A DNA stretch of 64,000 nt from JANMZO01 sp963763135 (GCA_963763135.1 CAVXNJ010000002.1:509904-573903), one strand, 5' to 3'. Counted from the stretch's first letter, positions 17,786-27,406 are shown. Numbers and translations are program-made. The notes: generated by a model not told the origin, from the sequence alone.

Positions 17786-18849
17786 CCGAACCAACACCGC
17801 CGTCAAGCCCGACACCGCCGTCAAGCCCGATCGCGGTGTCGATCCGAGCGGTACGCAAAACGTTCGGATCCGGACCTTCTTCGGTTCACGCCGTCGATGG
17901 GGTTGACCTCGACATCGCCGAGGGCGAGTTCTTCTGTCTGCTCGGCCCGTCGGGTTCCGGAAAAACCACGCTGCTACGCATGATCGCCGGCTTCGAACTG
18001 CCGACCTCTGGCACGATCTCGCTCCAGGGAACCGACGTCACGAACCTGGCGCCGTTCGACCGCGACGTGAACACCGTGTTCCAGGATTACGCCCTGTTCC
18101 CGCACATGACCGTTGCGGCGAACATCGAGTACGGCCTGAAAGTGAAGAAGGTGCCCAAGCCCGAACGGCTGGAGCGCGTGACCGAGGCGCTGGCGACCGT
18201 TCGGCTGTCCGACTACGGAAAACGCAAGCCATCGGAGTTGTCTGGCGGTCAACGCCAACGTGTCGCTTTAGCACGCGCGCTTATTAACCGTCCGAAGGTG
18301 CTTCTGCTCGACGAACCGCTTGGTGCTCTCGACTTGAAGCTGCGTCAGGAAATGCAGATTGAACTGAAGACCATTCAGCACCGTGTGGGTATCACATTCA
18401 TCTTCGTCACCCACGATCAAGATGAAGCGCTGACCATGAGCGATCGCATAGCGGTGTTCAACCACGGGCGGATTGAACAGGTCGGAACGCCGAAAGGACT
18501 CTACGAGCGTCCGCAAAGCGCGTTTGTCGCCGGCTTCGTCGGCACATCGAGTTCTGTGTCGGGTGCACTCGCGTCCGAGCTCTTCGGTGCGACGGGCCCG
18601 TTCAGTGTCCGACCCGAAAAGGTACGTATGCATATGTCGTCGCCTACCCTCGGCGCCGGAGAAGTGTCGATAGGCGCAACGGTCAAGCACGTTGAATACC
18701 TTGGGGCCGTGACCCGTTTTCAGGTCGAGACACCCGACGGTTCAATTCTCCACTCGATGCTCACCAACCACGACAGTGCAGCAGCCCCGAGTGTGGGCGA
18801 CCGGGTTGTCTTGGTGATCGATCGATCACACGCGGTAGCGGTGTCCTGA
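17779..18849 (+). CDS. potA: Spermidine/putrescine ABC transporter ATPase
   Basis: The 356-residue ATPase is of the PotA/CysA class. An unusual N-terminus, in which PPSSPT is tandemly duplicated (the DNA is a 17-base direct repeat), precedes the ATPase domain. Walker A is [12 protein letters not shown], then VFQDYALFPHMTV, signature LSGGQRQRVAL, Walker B LLLDEPLGALD and VTHDQDEALTMSD. A C-terminal TOBE-type domain follows from about residue 270 (FSVRPEKVRM). ATG 17779 overlaps the aldehyde dehydrogenase stop by 7 bases, so the two are co-translated. potD, potB and potC follow. Confidence 0.92.
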   Translation: MVTEPTPPSSPTPPSSPIAVSIRAVRKTFGSGPSSVHAVDGVDLDIAEGEFFCLLGPSGSGKTTLLRMIAGFELPTSGTISLQGTDVTNLAPFDRDVNTVFQDYALFPHMTVAANIEYGLKVKKVPKPERLERVTEALATVRLSDYGKRKPSELSGGQRQRVALARALINRPKVLLLDEPLGALDLKLRQEMQIELKTIQHRVGITFIFVTHDQDEALTMSDRIAVFNHGRIEQVGTPKGLYERPQSAFVAGFVGTSSSVSGALASELFGATGPFSVRPEKVRMHMSSPTLGAGEVSIGATVKHVEYLGAVTRFQVETPDGSILHSMLTNHDSAAAPSVGDRVVLVIDRSHAVAVS

Positions 18850-18867
18850 CCGATTCGGTCGCTTCAC

Positions 18868-18883
18868 CCGCCGCAATCGGCGG
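18868..18883 (+). terminator. Short hairpin after potA
   Basis: A 6-bp stem (CCGCCG, loop CAAT, CGGCGG) followed by CGTTTG lies between potA and potD. The T-run is weak, so this is at best a partial terminator or an mRNA-stability element. Confidence 0.4.
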
Positions 18884-18945
18884 CGTTTGACTAACCTTTC
18901 GGCAACTTGTCCAAACGAACCGCAACCACAAGGGATTCGATATCT

Positions 18946-20274
18946 ATGCGTGCCTCAACCAAACGTGTCCGCCTTCTTGCCGGACTCGCCGCAGCGAGCC
19001 TGCTGTTCGCAGCGTGCAGCTCCGACTCCGGAGACACTACGGTCGCTGATACTGCCGCGACCACCGATTCCGTCGCCGACACGGCCGCGGCGGAGACCTC
19101 GGCGGCCGATACCGTCGCAGCGGAAACGAGCGCTGCCGATACGGCAGCCGCAACTGAAGCGGCGGCCGAAACCACAGCCGCCGGGAACGAAGCGGCCACG
19201 GGCATCAAGGCCCCTGACCTTCCGATGGCTACCGAAGTCGGAGCCGGTGAAGGCGAACTGAACCTCGTCGCGTGGGCTGGTTACACCGAGAAGGCCTGGG
19301 TCGATCCGTTTGTGACCGCGTCCGGCTGCAAGGTCAACGTCAAAGTGGGCAACACCTCCGACGAAATGGTCGCCCTCATGCAAACCGGTGATTACGACGG
19401 CGTCTCCGCTTCGGGCGATGCAACGCTTCGTCTGATCGCTGCCGGCGAAGTAGCTCCGGTCAACACCGATCTGATCCCGAACTACGCCGATGTGTACGAG
19501 GGCCTGAAGAACAAGCCGTGGAACTCTGTCGGCGGAAAGTCCTACGGCGTGCCCCACGGACGCGGCGCCAACCTGTTGGCCTACAACACTGACAAGATCA
19601 CGCCTGCTCCGGATTCGTGGAGCATCGTGTGGGACGCGAACTCGCCGGCCAAGGGTTCGGTCACTGCCTACGACTCACCGATCTACATCGCCGACGCCGC
19701 CCTCTACCTGATGGCGACCCAGCCCGATCTGAAGATCACCAACCCGTATGCGCTCGACGAGACGCAGCTGGCGGCAGCCCTTGATCTGCTGAAGGTGCAG
19801 AAGGGCCTCATCGGGGAGTACTGGAGTGATTACACGAAGCAGATCGCGGCGTTCAAAGCCGGCTCGACAACAGTCGGCACCACCTGGCAGGTGATCGCCA
19901 ACTCGCTGCTGGCTGAGAAGGCTCCCGTGGCCACCGTGCTGCCGAAGGAAGGTTCGACGGGATGGTCCGATACCTGGATGATCTCGGCCAAGGCCAAACA
20001 CCCGAACTGCATGTACCTCTGGATGAACGAGATCATCAGCCCCAAGGCGAACGCTGCAGCAACCGAATACTTCGGAGAGGCCCCGTCGAACCCGAAGGCG
20101 TGCGAGTTCACAGCCGACAAGAACCATTGCGCCACGTTCCATGCCGGCGACGAGGAGTACTTCTCGCAGATCTACTACTGGACGACACCCGTGAAGGATT
20201 GCATTGACGGTCGGGGAGCGATCTGCACCGACTACGCGGCCTGGACGAAGGCCTGGACCGAACTGAAGGGCTAG
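18946..20274 (+). CDS. potD: Polyamine-binding lipoprotein of the Pot transporter
   Basis: The 442-residue receptor is a lipoprotein: the signal segment RLLAGLAAASLLFAACSS has a lipobox ending in Cys. A long Ala/Thr/Asp/Glu-rich linker (to about residue 95) tethers the domain. The PotD-type domain starts LNLVAWAGYTEKAWVDPF and includes NTSDEMVALMQTGDYDGVSASGD and YGVPHGRGANLLAYNTDKI. ATG 18946 follows AAGGGAT; an upstream in-frame start at 18907 would spoil the signal peptide. A strong hairpin separates it from potB. Spermidine or putrescine binding is inferred from family and operon. Confidence 0.88.
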   Translation: MRASTKRVRLLAGLAAASLLFAACSSDSGDTTVADTAATTDSVADTAAAETSAADTVAAETSAADTAAATEAAAETTAAGNEAATGIKAPDLPMATEVGAGEGELNLVAWAGYTEKAWVDPFVTASGCKVNVKVGNTSDEMVALMQTGDYDGVSASGDATLRLIAAGEVAPVNTDLIPNYADVYEGLKNKPWNSVGGKSYGVPHGRGANLLAYNTDKITPAPDSWSIVWDANSPAKGSVTAYDSPIYIADAALYLMATQPDLKITNPYALDETQLAAALDLLKVQKGLIGEYWSDYTKQIAAFKAGSTTVGTTWQVIANSLLAEKAPVATVLPKEGSTGWSDTWMISAKAKHPNCMYLWMNEIISPKANAAATEYFGEAPSNPKACEFTADKNHCATFHAGDEEYFSQIYYWTTPVKDCIDGRGAICTDYAAWTKAWTELKG

Positions 20275-20283
20275 CCATCGGCG

Positions 20284-20322
20284 GTGTCCGTCAGCGATGC
20301 TCACGGCCTCGCTGGCGGACAC
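20284..20322 (+). terminator. Intra-operon hairpin between potD and potB
   Basis: GTGTCCG then CAGCGA pair with TCGCTG then CGGACAC, giving 13 base pairs with one internal mismatch and an 11-base loop. No T-run follows. It probably protects the 3' end of the potD message or partly attenuates it, echoing the hairpin after the peptide-binding gene at 12,096. Confidence 0.6.
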
Positions 20323-20365
20323 TCACGTCTCATCTCTGACTCTGCCGATTCGAAGGCGAAACTGT

Positions 20366-21256
20366 ATGTTCACCTATAAAGCGTCATCTGCAGGATCGGA
20401 AACCGTTCCCGGGCGCAGCGCGTCGCGTTTTCTGCACCGGCACCGCAACGTCCGGTTGATCAGCCTGCTGTTTGCACCGATGACCTGGCTGGTCCTCGCC
20501 TACCTTGGCTCGTTGGCGGCTCTGCTCATCACAAGCTTCTACTCGGTCGATTCCTTCACGACGAAGATGGTGAAGGAGTTCGGCCTCGGAAACTATCGAG
20601 ACCTTCTTTCCGAGTCGGTGTTTCGTCGGGTCACCGTGCGAACCGTAGGTGTTGCCGCCGCAGTCACCATTGTCGACCTGATGCTCGCCCTGCCCATAGC
20701 GTTCTATCTGGCCAAGGTGGCATCAGCCCGCGTGCGTCGGGCTCTTGTAGTGGCCACGACGATTCCGTTGTGGGCGAGTTACATCGTGAAAGCCTACGCC
20801 TGGCGTACGTTTCTCGACCCGGCGGGCGGTCTCATCAAGAAGCTGTTCGGTGGCTCACCGGGCTTCGGGCTCACGTCGATCGTGATCGTTCTTGCGTACC
20901 TATGGCTGCCGTTCGCCATACTCCCGATCTACGCCGGGCTGGAGCGCCTTCCTGATTCGCTGCTCGAAGCATCGGCGGATCTGGGTGGACGCGGTGGCGT
21001 CACGATCAGACGCGTGATCGTGCCGATCCTGACCCCGGCGCTCATCGCTGCAACGATCTTCACCTTCTCGCTGAGTCTCGGCGACTACATCACCGTCGAC
21101 ATCGTCGGGGGCAAGACCCAGATGATCGGCAGCGTCATCTACGACAACTTCGGTCCCAATCCTCCGCTCGCTGCAGCCTTTGCCGTGGTCCCGTTCGTGG
21201 CCATGGTCATCTACATCGGGCTTATCCGCCGCACCGGCGCTCTCGAAAATTTGTAG
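20366..21256 (+). CDS. potB: Polyamine ABC permease, PotB type
   Basis: The 296-residue inner-membrane permease starts at ATG 20366 after CGAAGGCGAAACTGT. It has a long cytoplasmic N-terminus, a first span (LLFAPMTWLVLAYLGSLAALLI), the periplasmic YSVDSFTTKMVKEFGLGNYRDLL, further spans, and the EAA loop SLLEASADLGGRGGVTIRRVIVP. TFSLSLGDYITVDIVGG is a PotB-type landmark. potC starts 10 bases after its stop. Confidence 0.9.
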   Translation: MFTYKASSAGSETVPGRSASRFLHRHRNVRLISLLFAPMTWLVLAYLGSLAALLITSFYSVDSFTTKMVKEFGLGNYRDLLSESVFRRVTVRTVGVAAAVTIVDLMLALPIAFYLAKVASARVRRALVVATTIPLWASYIVKAYAWRTFLDPAGGLIKKLFGGSPGFGLTSIVIVLAYLWLPFAILPIYAGLERLPDSLLEASADLGGRGGVTIRRVIVPILTPALIAATIFTFSLSLGDYITVDIVGGKTQMIGSVIYDNFGPNPPLAAAFAVVPFVAMVIYIGLIRRTGALENL

Positions 21257-21266
21257 GCGCGCGTAC

Positions 21267-22067
21267 ATGTTTCTCTCCGCCTTATCCCGTCGGCTGCTTG
21301 GAGCGGCCACCGTGATCGTGCTGGTGTTCCTTTACGCCCCGATCCTCTACGTCGTGCTGCTTTCGTTCAACAAGTCGAAGTCGGTGATCTTCTCCGGGTT
21401 CACGCTGCGATGGTGGCCCGAGGCATTTGGCAACGGTGAAGTGCGAACCGCGCTCTGGGGCTCGATGAAGACTGCCACGATAGCGACGCTCCTGGCTCTT
21501 CTGCTCGGTACGCTTGCGTCGTTCGCGGTGCACCGCTTCCGGTTCTTCGGCCGCGAGGCCGTCAGCTTCGCGGTGATTCTGCCGATCGCCCTTCCCGGAA
21601 TTGTCACCGGTATCGCCCTCAATTCGGCCTTTCGTCAGGTGCTCAATATTCGCCTGGGATTCAAGACATTGGTAATCGCGCATACGACCTTCTGTATCGT
21701 GGTGGTTTACAACAACGTGTTGGCCAGGCTCCGTCGGCTTCCGGGCAATCTGGAGGAGGCGTCGGCTGATCTTGGGGCAGGAACCGCTCAGACGTTCTGG
21801 TACGTGACCTTTCCGCTGCTGCGCTCGGCGCTTTTTGCCGGTGGGCTGCTTGCGTTCGCCCTGAGCTTCGACGAGATCGTGGTGACCACGTTTACGGCCG
21901 GGGCCGGGTTCACGACTCTCCCGCAGTTCATCCTGGGCAAGGTCACCCGACCCAACGAGTTGCCCGTCGTGAACGTCGTCGCTGTGACTGTCGTGCTGCT
22001 GTCGATCATTCCGGCCTATGTCGCCCAGAGGATCGCCGGCGAAGGCTCGATCCGCTCAACCACGTAG
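21267..22067 (+). CDS. potC: Polyamine ABC permease, PotC type
   Basis: The 266-residue permease partners PotB. The start at 21267 is set by the PotC-like N-terminus (a span with LYAPILYVVLLSFNKSKS) and by the short gap after potB. Other landmarks are FSGFTLRWWPEAF, LPIALPGIVTGIALNSAF, the EAA loop NLEEASADLGAGTAQTFWYVTFP and LSFDEIVVTTFTAG. This ends the polyamine operon. The next gene is on the opposite strand, convergent, only 42 bases away. Confidence 0.9.
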   Translation: MFLSALSRRLLGAATVIVLVFLYAPILYVVLLSFNKSKSVIFSGFTLRWWPEAFGNGEVRTALWGSMKTATIATLLALLLGTLASFAVHRFRFFGREAVSFAVILPIALPGIVTGIALNSAFRQVLNIRLGFKTLVIAHTTFCIVVVYNNVLARLRRLPGNLEEASADLGAGTAQTFWYVTFPLLRSALFAGGLLAFALSFDEIVVTTFTAGAGFTTLPQFILGKVTRPNELPVVNVVAVTVVLLSIIPAYVAQRIAGEGSIRSTT

Positions 22068-22109
22068 GCGTCCGGCCCAAAGCCCGTTCGCACCGCTGCC
22101 GTTCGGGCC

Positions 22110-23927
22110 CTACTTCTTGTATGCCTGTGCAGTGGGGGAGGTGTAGTCCCTCGACAGGACCTTGATGGCGTTCTGGTACGACCCGTCGACCGCGAAGATC
22201 GTGGTTCGGGCGTTTGCCAGCCTGAGTGCCTGCGAGTAGTCGATAGGTGAGGTAAGCCCCAGCGTGTCGACCGTTCCGAGCTGGCGGCTTGCCGTTAACA
22301 GTCCCGGGTGGCTCAGGTCTCCGAGGGAGACGGCCTTTTCGAGAACAGCCTCGATGACCCGACCCTGGACGTAGCCGTATGTCAGACCGACATCAGGGTT
22401 CTCGGTCCAGAACCGGTGATCGGCCGCGATGAGTTCGTTGCGGACCGCCGCCATGCCGTTCACGGTCGCATCGCCCCATTGGGTGCCGTCGCCCACTACC
22501 CAGGCCCCCTGCTCGAACAACGGGCCGGTGACAGGCACGATGATCTTTTCGCTGAAGCTGGCGCCCATGATGATCCACCGGGGTGAGAAACCCTGCTGGC
22601 GGCCGCTCACGACGAGCCCGAGGGTTTGGGCCGGTCCTACGGTAACCATTACCGCGGCACATCCGGCGTTGCGAAGTTGAGCGGAAAACGGGGCCATGTT
22701 CGCGTCGGCCGGTCCGACACTCACGACGGGTCCGGCTTCGAATCCGAGCTTCTCCTGAGCGAAACGAAATCCCTCGTTTCCAGCTTCCCCGTAACTGGTG
22801 GCCACCGACGCCGCGCACACCTTTGGACGGACGCCCGGAGCGTTGGCGGCCGACTGCTCCAGGAAATAGGAGATGCCGTTGATGGCCTGGACCTGATAGT
22901 TGTTGCCGATGGGCAGGAGGTTCGCCGATGTCGCCCACCTGGCCTCCTGCGACGCAGGGCTCGCGACCATCTGGTTCTGTTTCAGCAGGGGTTCGATAGC
23001 TTCGACGTTCGGCGTTCCGAGAATCTGGGCATACCCGACGACGTTGTCCTTCGTGGCGTTGAGCAACGATGCCGTTTGGCTCGGGTCGTAGTTCGTGTCG
23101 GAGAACACCAGCTCGATCCGGTACTTCCCGGCGATGCCACCGCGCCTATTGATGGTCGCCACGCGGGCCTCGAGCCCGGCCCTCAACGCCTTGCCGATGG
23201 TTCCCCAGATTGGGTGGGTGGTCGTGGAGAGAATTCCTACCCTGATGATCTTTCCGTCAAAGCCCGCGGCCTTCGGGGGGACGACCGGACGCGTGACCGG
23301 TACGGTGGCTCCAGTTGTGGAGTTGGAGGTGGACGCCGGGGCGTTCGATGGCGCAATTGCCGGCGCATTCGTTGAGGGCACCGTCGGTTTCACAACTGGC
23401 CGGTTTGCGGTTTTGGGTTTTGGCTGGGTGGCGACCCGTGCCGTCGGAGGTGGCAGCGCCGAACTCGGAGCCGCCGTAGCAGTCGGAGCCGCGACCGGCT
23501 CGGCGGTGGGCGCAAGTGCCGTCGGCGTCACCGGCACCGGCTCACCCGTCGGTGCTGAAGCTGGCGTTGGAAGCGTCGTAGGGATGGTGGCGTCGGACAG
23601 TGGGGAGGTGTCGGACGGTGGCGTGGTGGTTGCCGGCGTGGTCGTTGGTGTAGTGGTGGTCGGGGCTTGCGTTGCGATCGCGGCCTCACCGATGGCCGAG
23701 GCGATTTCGTAGCGATCGAAGCCGACGGGCTCGACGCGTTCGTTACTGCCGGTCGCCGGGGCCACGCTCACCGTCGAGTTGCTCGACGATGAACAACTCG
23801 AAGCGACGATCGAGATCACGCAGGCTGTGCCGATCAGCAACACCATCTTCCGAACGATTCCGCCGTGGCGGCACGTTCGGTTCGCGACGATCACCGGGGT
23901 GCGGGCTCCGGACCGTTCGGGTGTCAT
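22110..23927 (-). CDS. Orphan periplasmic-binding-type lipoprotein (LivJ-like)
   Basis: The 605-residue surface ligand-binding protein begins with a basic N-terminus, then VLLIGTACVISIVASSCSSSS, which ends in a probable lipidated Cys45. A Thr/Pro/Ala-rich linker runs from about 75 to 215. A type-1 periplasmic-binding domain of the branched-chain amino-acid/amide class fills the rest: IRVGILSTTTHPIWGTIGKALRAGLEARVATINRRGGI is cut short here but typical, then ELVFSDTNYDPSQTASL and YGEAGNEGFRFAQEKLGFE. No permease or ATPase of the Liv type is nearby. Its start overlaps the kinase stop in an ATGA arrangement, so it is co-translated with a membrane kinase and may be a sensor rather than a transport component. 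The shorter start at internal Met28 is also possible. Confidence 0.82.
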   Translation of the reverse strand: MTPERSGARTPVIVANRTCRHGGIVRKMVLLIGTACVISIVASSCSSSSNSTVSVAPATGSNERVEPVGFDRYEIASAIGEAAIATQAPTTTTPTTTPATTTPPSDTSPLSDATIPTTLPTPASAPTGEPVPVTPTALAPTAEPVAAPTATAAPSSALPPPTARVATQPKPKTANRPVVKPTVPSTNAPAIAPSNAPASTSNSTTGATVPVTRPVVPPKAAGFDGKIIRVGILSTTTHPIWGTIGKALRAGLEARVATINRRGGIAGKYRIELVFSDTNYDPSQTASLLNATKDNVVGYAQILGTPNVEAIEPLLKQNQMVASPASQEARWATSANLLPIGNNYQVQAINGISYFLEQSAANAPGVRPKVCAASVATSYGEAGNEGFRFAQEKLGFEAGPVVSVGPADANMAPFSAQLRNAGCAAVMVTVGPAQTLGLVVSGRQQGFSPRWIIMGASFSEKIIVPVTGPLFEQGAWVVGDGTQWGDATVNGMAAVRNELIAADHRFWTENPDVGLTYGYVQGRVIEAVLEKAVSLGDLSHPGLLTASRQLGTVDTLGLTSPIDYSQALRLANARTTIFAVDGSYQNAIKVLSRDYTSPTAQAYKK

Positions 23928-25438
23928 GACGTCGCCTCGGCCACGTGGGCTGCCTCAGGGCCCAGTGACGGCTGAGCAATCTCAGGGCCTTTGCGGAGGC
24001 GTGTGGGTTGGGTGTGCGGGAGAAACCACGTCCGGGCACCGTCGACCTCCAAGGCGATGTCGGCACAGTCATCGTGGTTGTAGTCGCCTGCTCCGATTTG
24101 GGCACCGGTGATTTGGGTTGCGTCCACGAGGGCCGAGGTGGGATCACCGTCGGGATCGGGCCAGTTGTTGAAGTAGTACAGCACTCCGGTCCGTGGACGG
24201 TAGAGAGCGAGTGTCGCTCGCGTCCCACAGAACCAGTTGCCCACGAGCAACGCGTCGCCGGTTTCACCGATTGTGTAGATGCCACGCGCGTCGTTCTCAA
24301 ACGTCACCTGCATACCCTTGGCCGTACGTACCGCGGACTTCACACACTGGGCCGTCGTCTGCACGTTGCATTTCGGAAACGGATACGGACCGAGGGTTTT
24401 GAGTCCACTCGACCGTTGACTGTTGAGAATGAATCCGCCGACGCCAACAATAAGTGCACTTATGACAGTGGCCATGATTGCGTACCGTCGTCGGGTGTTC
24501 TTGGGCATCACCGGCGTCGCCTCAGCGAGGGAACTTGGTGTGACGCGTCGCTTGAAGGCGCGCGTGGCGTCGATGGGGTCGATTCCGTCCTCGCCGCCGG
24601 CCTTTGACGTATCGCTCGAAACGGTTGGTGGCAGGTACCGCTCCGGAGTGTGAAGCGCTTCGGCGAGTTCCTCGGTGGTCGAAAACCGGTCGTGCCGGTC
24701 TCGAGCAAAGGCCCGCTCGATGACTCGCGCCAACGGCCCGAACGTTTCGACGTCCAGTACCTCGTGGGTCCCCCGGTCAGCTGCCTTCAGGACCGCCAGG
24801 GGAGAGGTTGTTGCGTCGAAGGGCGGCGAGCCGGTCAGTGCTTCGTAGGCGACGACTCCCAGGGCGTACTGATCGCTGGCCGGGCTGGGGTCGAATCCGT
24901 CGGCCAGGTCGGGATCCAGGTACCCCGCGGTTCCCATCGCCATGTTGGTGTTGGTGAGGTTCGTATGGGCCACGTTTCGCGCAATCCCGAAATCGGCGAG
25001 AAGTGGCTCGCCGTTTGCGTTGAACAAGATGTTCGACGGTTTCACATCACGGTGCAGGACCCCTTGCCGGTGCGCAGCGGCCAGGGCGTCGGCGATCGGG
25101 GCCACGATTGAACGGACGTCATCGGCGGTCATGCCCTTCTGAGCTTTGATGCGATCGGCGAGAGTGCCGCCCTCGGCAAAGGGCATCACCAAGGCAATGC
25201 TGTCACCATCGTCGACAACGTCAAGGACCCTGATGATGTTCGGGTGGCTGAGCGACGCCATGGTCTCGGCCTCGCGGCGAAGTCTGGCCCGGTCCTCCTC
25301 GGTGCCGAGGGATGGGACACGCTTTATGGCAACCTGCGTTGCGTCGGATAGCCGACGCGCCAGATAGACGCTGCCCATCGTTCCCCGACCAAGAAGACGT
25401 TCCAGCCGGTACCCGCCAAGTTCCTCAGGCTCACTCAT
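23924..25438 (-). CDS. Transmembrane Ser/Thr protein kinase with extracellular domain
   Basis: The 504-residue protein is a PknB-type eukaryotic-like kinase. The catalytic domain (about 8-268) shows GRGTMGSVY, Lys39 in VAIKRV, HRDVKPSN with Asp131, DFGIA with Asp149, and MGTAGYLDPD in the activation segment, where Thr residues could be autophosphorylated. A juxtamembrane stretch leads to one span at about 319-339. The outer part (340-504) contains several Cys and a GDYNHDDCADIAL motif like FG-GAP/VCBS calcium-binding repeats, instead of the PASTA repeats of PknB. It is followed with a 4-base overlap by a ligand-binding lipoprotein, which suggests ligand sensing. Targets are unknown. Confidence 0.9.
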   Translation of the reverse strand: MSEPEELGGYRLERLLGRGTMGSVYLARRLSDATQVAIKRVPSLGTEEDRARLRREAETMASLSHPNIIRVLDVVDDGDSIALVMPFAEGGTLADRIKAQKGMTADDVRSIVAPIADALAAAHRQGVLHRDVKPSNILFNANGEPLLADFGIARNVAHTNLTNTNMAMGTAGYLDPDLADGFDPSPASDQYALGVVAYEALTGSPPFDATTSPLAVLKAADRGTHEVLDVETFGPLARVIERAFARDRHDRFSTTEELAEALHTPERYLPPTVSSDTSKAGGEDGIDPIDATRAFKRRVTPSSLAEATPVMPKNTRRRYAIMATVISALIVGVGGFILNSQRSSGLKTLGPYPFPKCNVQTTAQCVKSAVRTAKGMQVTFENDARGIYTIGETGDALLVGNWFCGTRATLALYRPRTGVLYYFNNWPDPDGDPTSALVDATQITGAQIGAGDYNHDDCADIALEVDGARTWFLPHTQPTRLRKGPEIAQPSLGPEAAHVAEATS

Positions 25439-25583
25439 GTGAGCACTACTTCTAGTTCGAACGTCGCCCGGGGTTCAAGGGCTCTGCGAACTATTGCGGT
25501 CGAACCCGACCCGTAGGACCGACAAGCGCGCACGTTCCTACCGCGAGCCCGCGCCCGGTTTGGGGTGTAAGCCCAGAGCGACG

Positions 25584-27284
25584 CTAGCGGCGGGTGAGTT
25601 GCTTCAGCCAGGCTTCGGCGGCGCGAATGCGGGCCTGGAGTTGCGGAAGGGTCGCCTCGTTGATTTTTGGAATCGACGTCGTCCGGTTGAGCTTCGCGTT
25701 CACCTCGCGGTGCGTTAGCCCGGTCAGTTGTACGAGCTCACGGGCCAGGTCGGCGTTGCGCAGGCGCAGCGCTTCTTTTTGCTGGTACGTCGCCATACCC
25801 CCGCTGCCCGCTGCGCTGCCAGGTCCCGCTCCGGAGAGCGGAATGACCAGGGCGTCGAGATTGATCGTGAGGTCGTCGGCGAGGCTGGGGTCGAGATCCG
25901 GAGCGTAAACCGGGTCGCCGTTCTCGTCGAGCCCGGCGTCGACATCGTCTTCGTAGGAGCTGTCGAAGACGTCGTGGATGCGGGAAACGTCGGTGACCAC
26001 CGATGAGAGCGCTGCGAACAGCGACAGCTGCTCTTCGGCCGCTTCGGCCGGAAGTGGATCTTTGAGCGGATCGTCTTCCCGGGCAAATTGCGTTTCGGCA
26101 TCCTCAGCGCGCTTACGAAGTGAGTGTCTGCGACTATCAGCGATTTGATAGGCGTACGTACGAAGACGAATATCGTCGGGGACGAACAGATACGCCTTCT
26201 GGCCGCGCTGCCCGCGGGTCCAGCGGACGAGGCGACCAACAGCCTGTCGGAAGAACAATTCGGTCGTAGTCGTGGTGGCGAACACGCCAATGGTGAGCCG
26301 CGGAATGTCGACACCTTCCGAGACCATGCGAACGGCGACGATCCAAGGTTGGGTGCCGGCGGCGAAATGGGCGATGCGGTCACTCGCGTTGGGATCATCC
26401 GACAACGCCAGCGTGGGGGTGACGCGCAAGCGCGTGCGCATGACCTCGGCGATCGCCCTGGCGTGGTCCTGGTCGGTGGCGATCACGAGTCCGCCGGCGT
26501 TGGGTACTTTCTCTCGAAGCAGCAGAAGTCGTTGGTGCGCTTGGCTCAGCACCGTTGGAAGCCATTCGCCTTCGGCCGAGAGTGCGGTTCGAAGACGCTG
26601 CGAGGCGCCCGTGCGGTCGAGGGCGTCGTCGAACGACGCGGCGTTGAACGTGCCGTCGGGGGCCGTCCACTCCATGAAACCGTTGATGCGGGGGAAGTAC
26701 GCGGGCCGAACGACACCGCCGTCGCGCAGGGCATCGCCGTAGCCGTACTCGAAGTCGGCGACGGCCTCTTCGATCGTGTAGCGAACGAACGGAATGGCCC
26801 GGGTATCGGATCGGAACGGGGTGCCGGAGAGCGCGAGCCGACGTTTGGCCGGGGTGAAGGCCGTTCGCACGGAGTCTCCCCACGCCCGGTCGTCGCCGGC
26901 ATGGTGGATCTCGTCGAGAATCACGAACGCCCCGGGGCACAGCTTCGACAATGCCGCAGCGCTCGTCGCGACCTGTTGGTACGTGGTGACGATGCCGTGC
27001 ATGTCACCGGGAAGCGCCCCGTTGCTGGCTGCCCAGAACGGGTCGAGCTGCAGACCGAACCGGGCGGCGGCATCGGCCCACTGGGTCTTCAGATGGGCCG
27101 TGGGGGCCACGACGATGAGTCGCTGGCCCCGTTCGGCCCGCAGCGACCGCAGGGCGGCCATGAGCGCAAACGTGGTCTTTCCGGCCCCCGGGGTAGCCAC
27201 GGCCAGAAAGTCGGGGTACTCGTGCGCGTCGAGTTTGTCGATTGCCGCCTTTTGCCAGGCACGGAGGCGAACGGTGCGGGTCAT
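25584..27284 (-). CDS. DEAD/DEAH-box (SF2) helicase-like ATPase
   Basis: The 566-residue protein shows SF2 motifs: Q-like RLRAWQKAAIDKL, motif I ATPGAGKTTFAL near residue 35, motif Ia VVAPTAHLKTQW, motif II LDEIHHAGDD, motif III ALSGTPFRSD, then in the second lobe VIATDQDHARAIAEV, MVSEGVDIPRLTIGVFA and the motif VI-like RQAVGRLVRW. A C-terminal region of about 150 residues is acidic and then helical. The chosen ATG 27284 (MTRTVRLRAWQK) is the natural N-terminus; an open frame continues upstream to 27716, but that part is translated repeat DNA. Similar stand-alone helicases occur in many actinobacteria; function is not assigned. Confidence 0.85.
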   Translation of the reverse strand: MTRTVRLRAWQKAAIDKLDAHEYPDFLAVATPGAGKTTFALMAALRSLRAERGQRLIVVAPTAHLKTQWADAAARFGLQLDPFWAASNGALPGDMHGIVTTYQQVATSAAALSKLCPGAFVILDEIHHAGDDRAWGDSVRTAFTPAKRRLALSGTPFRSDTRAIPFVRYTIEEAVADFEYGYGDALRDGGVVRPAYFPRINGFMEWTAPDGTFNAASFDDALDRTGASQRLRTALSAEGEWLPTVLSQAHQRLLLLREKVPNAGGLVIATDQDHARAIAEVMRTRLRVTPTLALSDDPNASDRIAHFAAGTQPWIVAVRMVSEGVDIPRLTIGVFATTTTTELFFRQAVGRLVRWTRGQRGQKAYLFVPDDIRLRTYAYQIADSRRHSLRKRAEDAETQFAREDDPLKDPLPAEAAEEQLSLFAALSSVVTDVSRIHDVFDSSYEDDVDAGLDENGDPVYAPDLDPSLADDLTINLDALVIPLSGAGPGSAAGSGGMATYQQKEALRLRNADLARELVQLTGLTHREVNAKLNRTTSIPKINEATLPQLQARIRAAEAWLKQLTRR

Positions 27285-27294
27285 GGGGACTGTA

Positions 27295-27406
27295 GATACT
27301 GCCACCGCCCCGCCGCTTTTGTGGTTGTGGTATTGACGCCTAGCGGGGTGGTGGGCCTTGGATACTGCCACCGCCCCGCCGCTTTTGTGGTTGTGGTATC
27401 GACGCC
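27295..27406. repeat. 46-bp direct duplication
   Basis: Two copies beginning GATACTGCCACCGCCCCGCC and ending GACGCC differ by one base (27295-27340 and 27361-27406), with a 20-base spacer. They lie just upstream of the helicase start on the minus strand. Confidence 0.85.
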
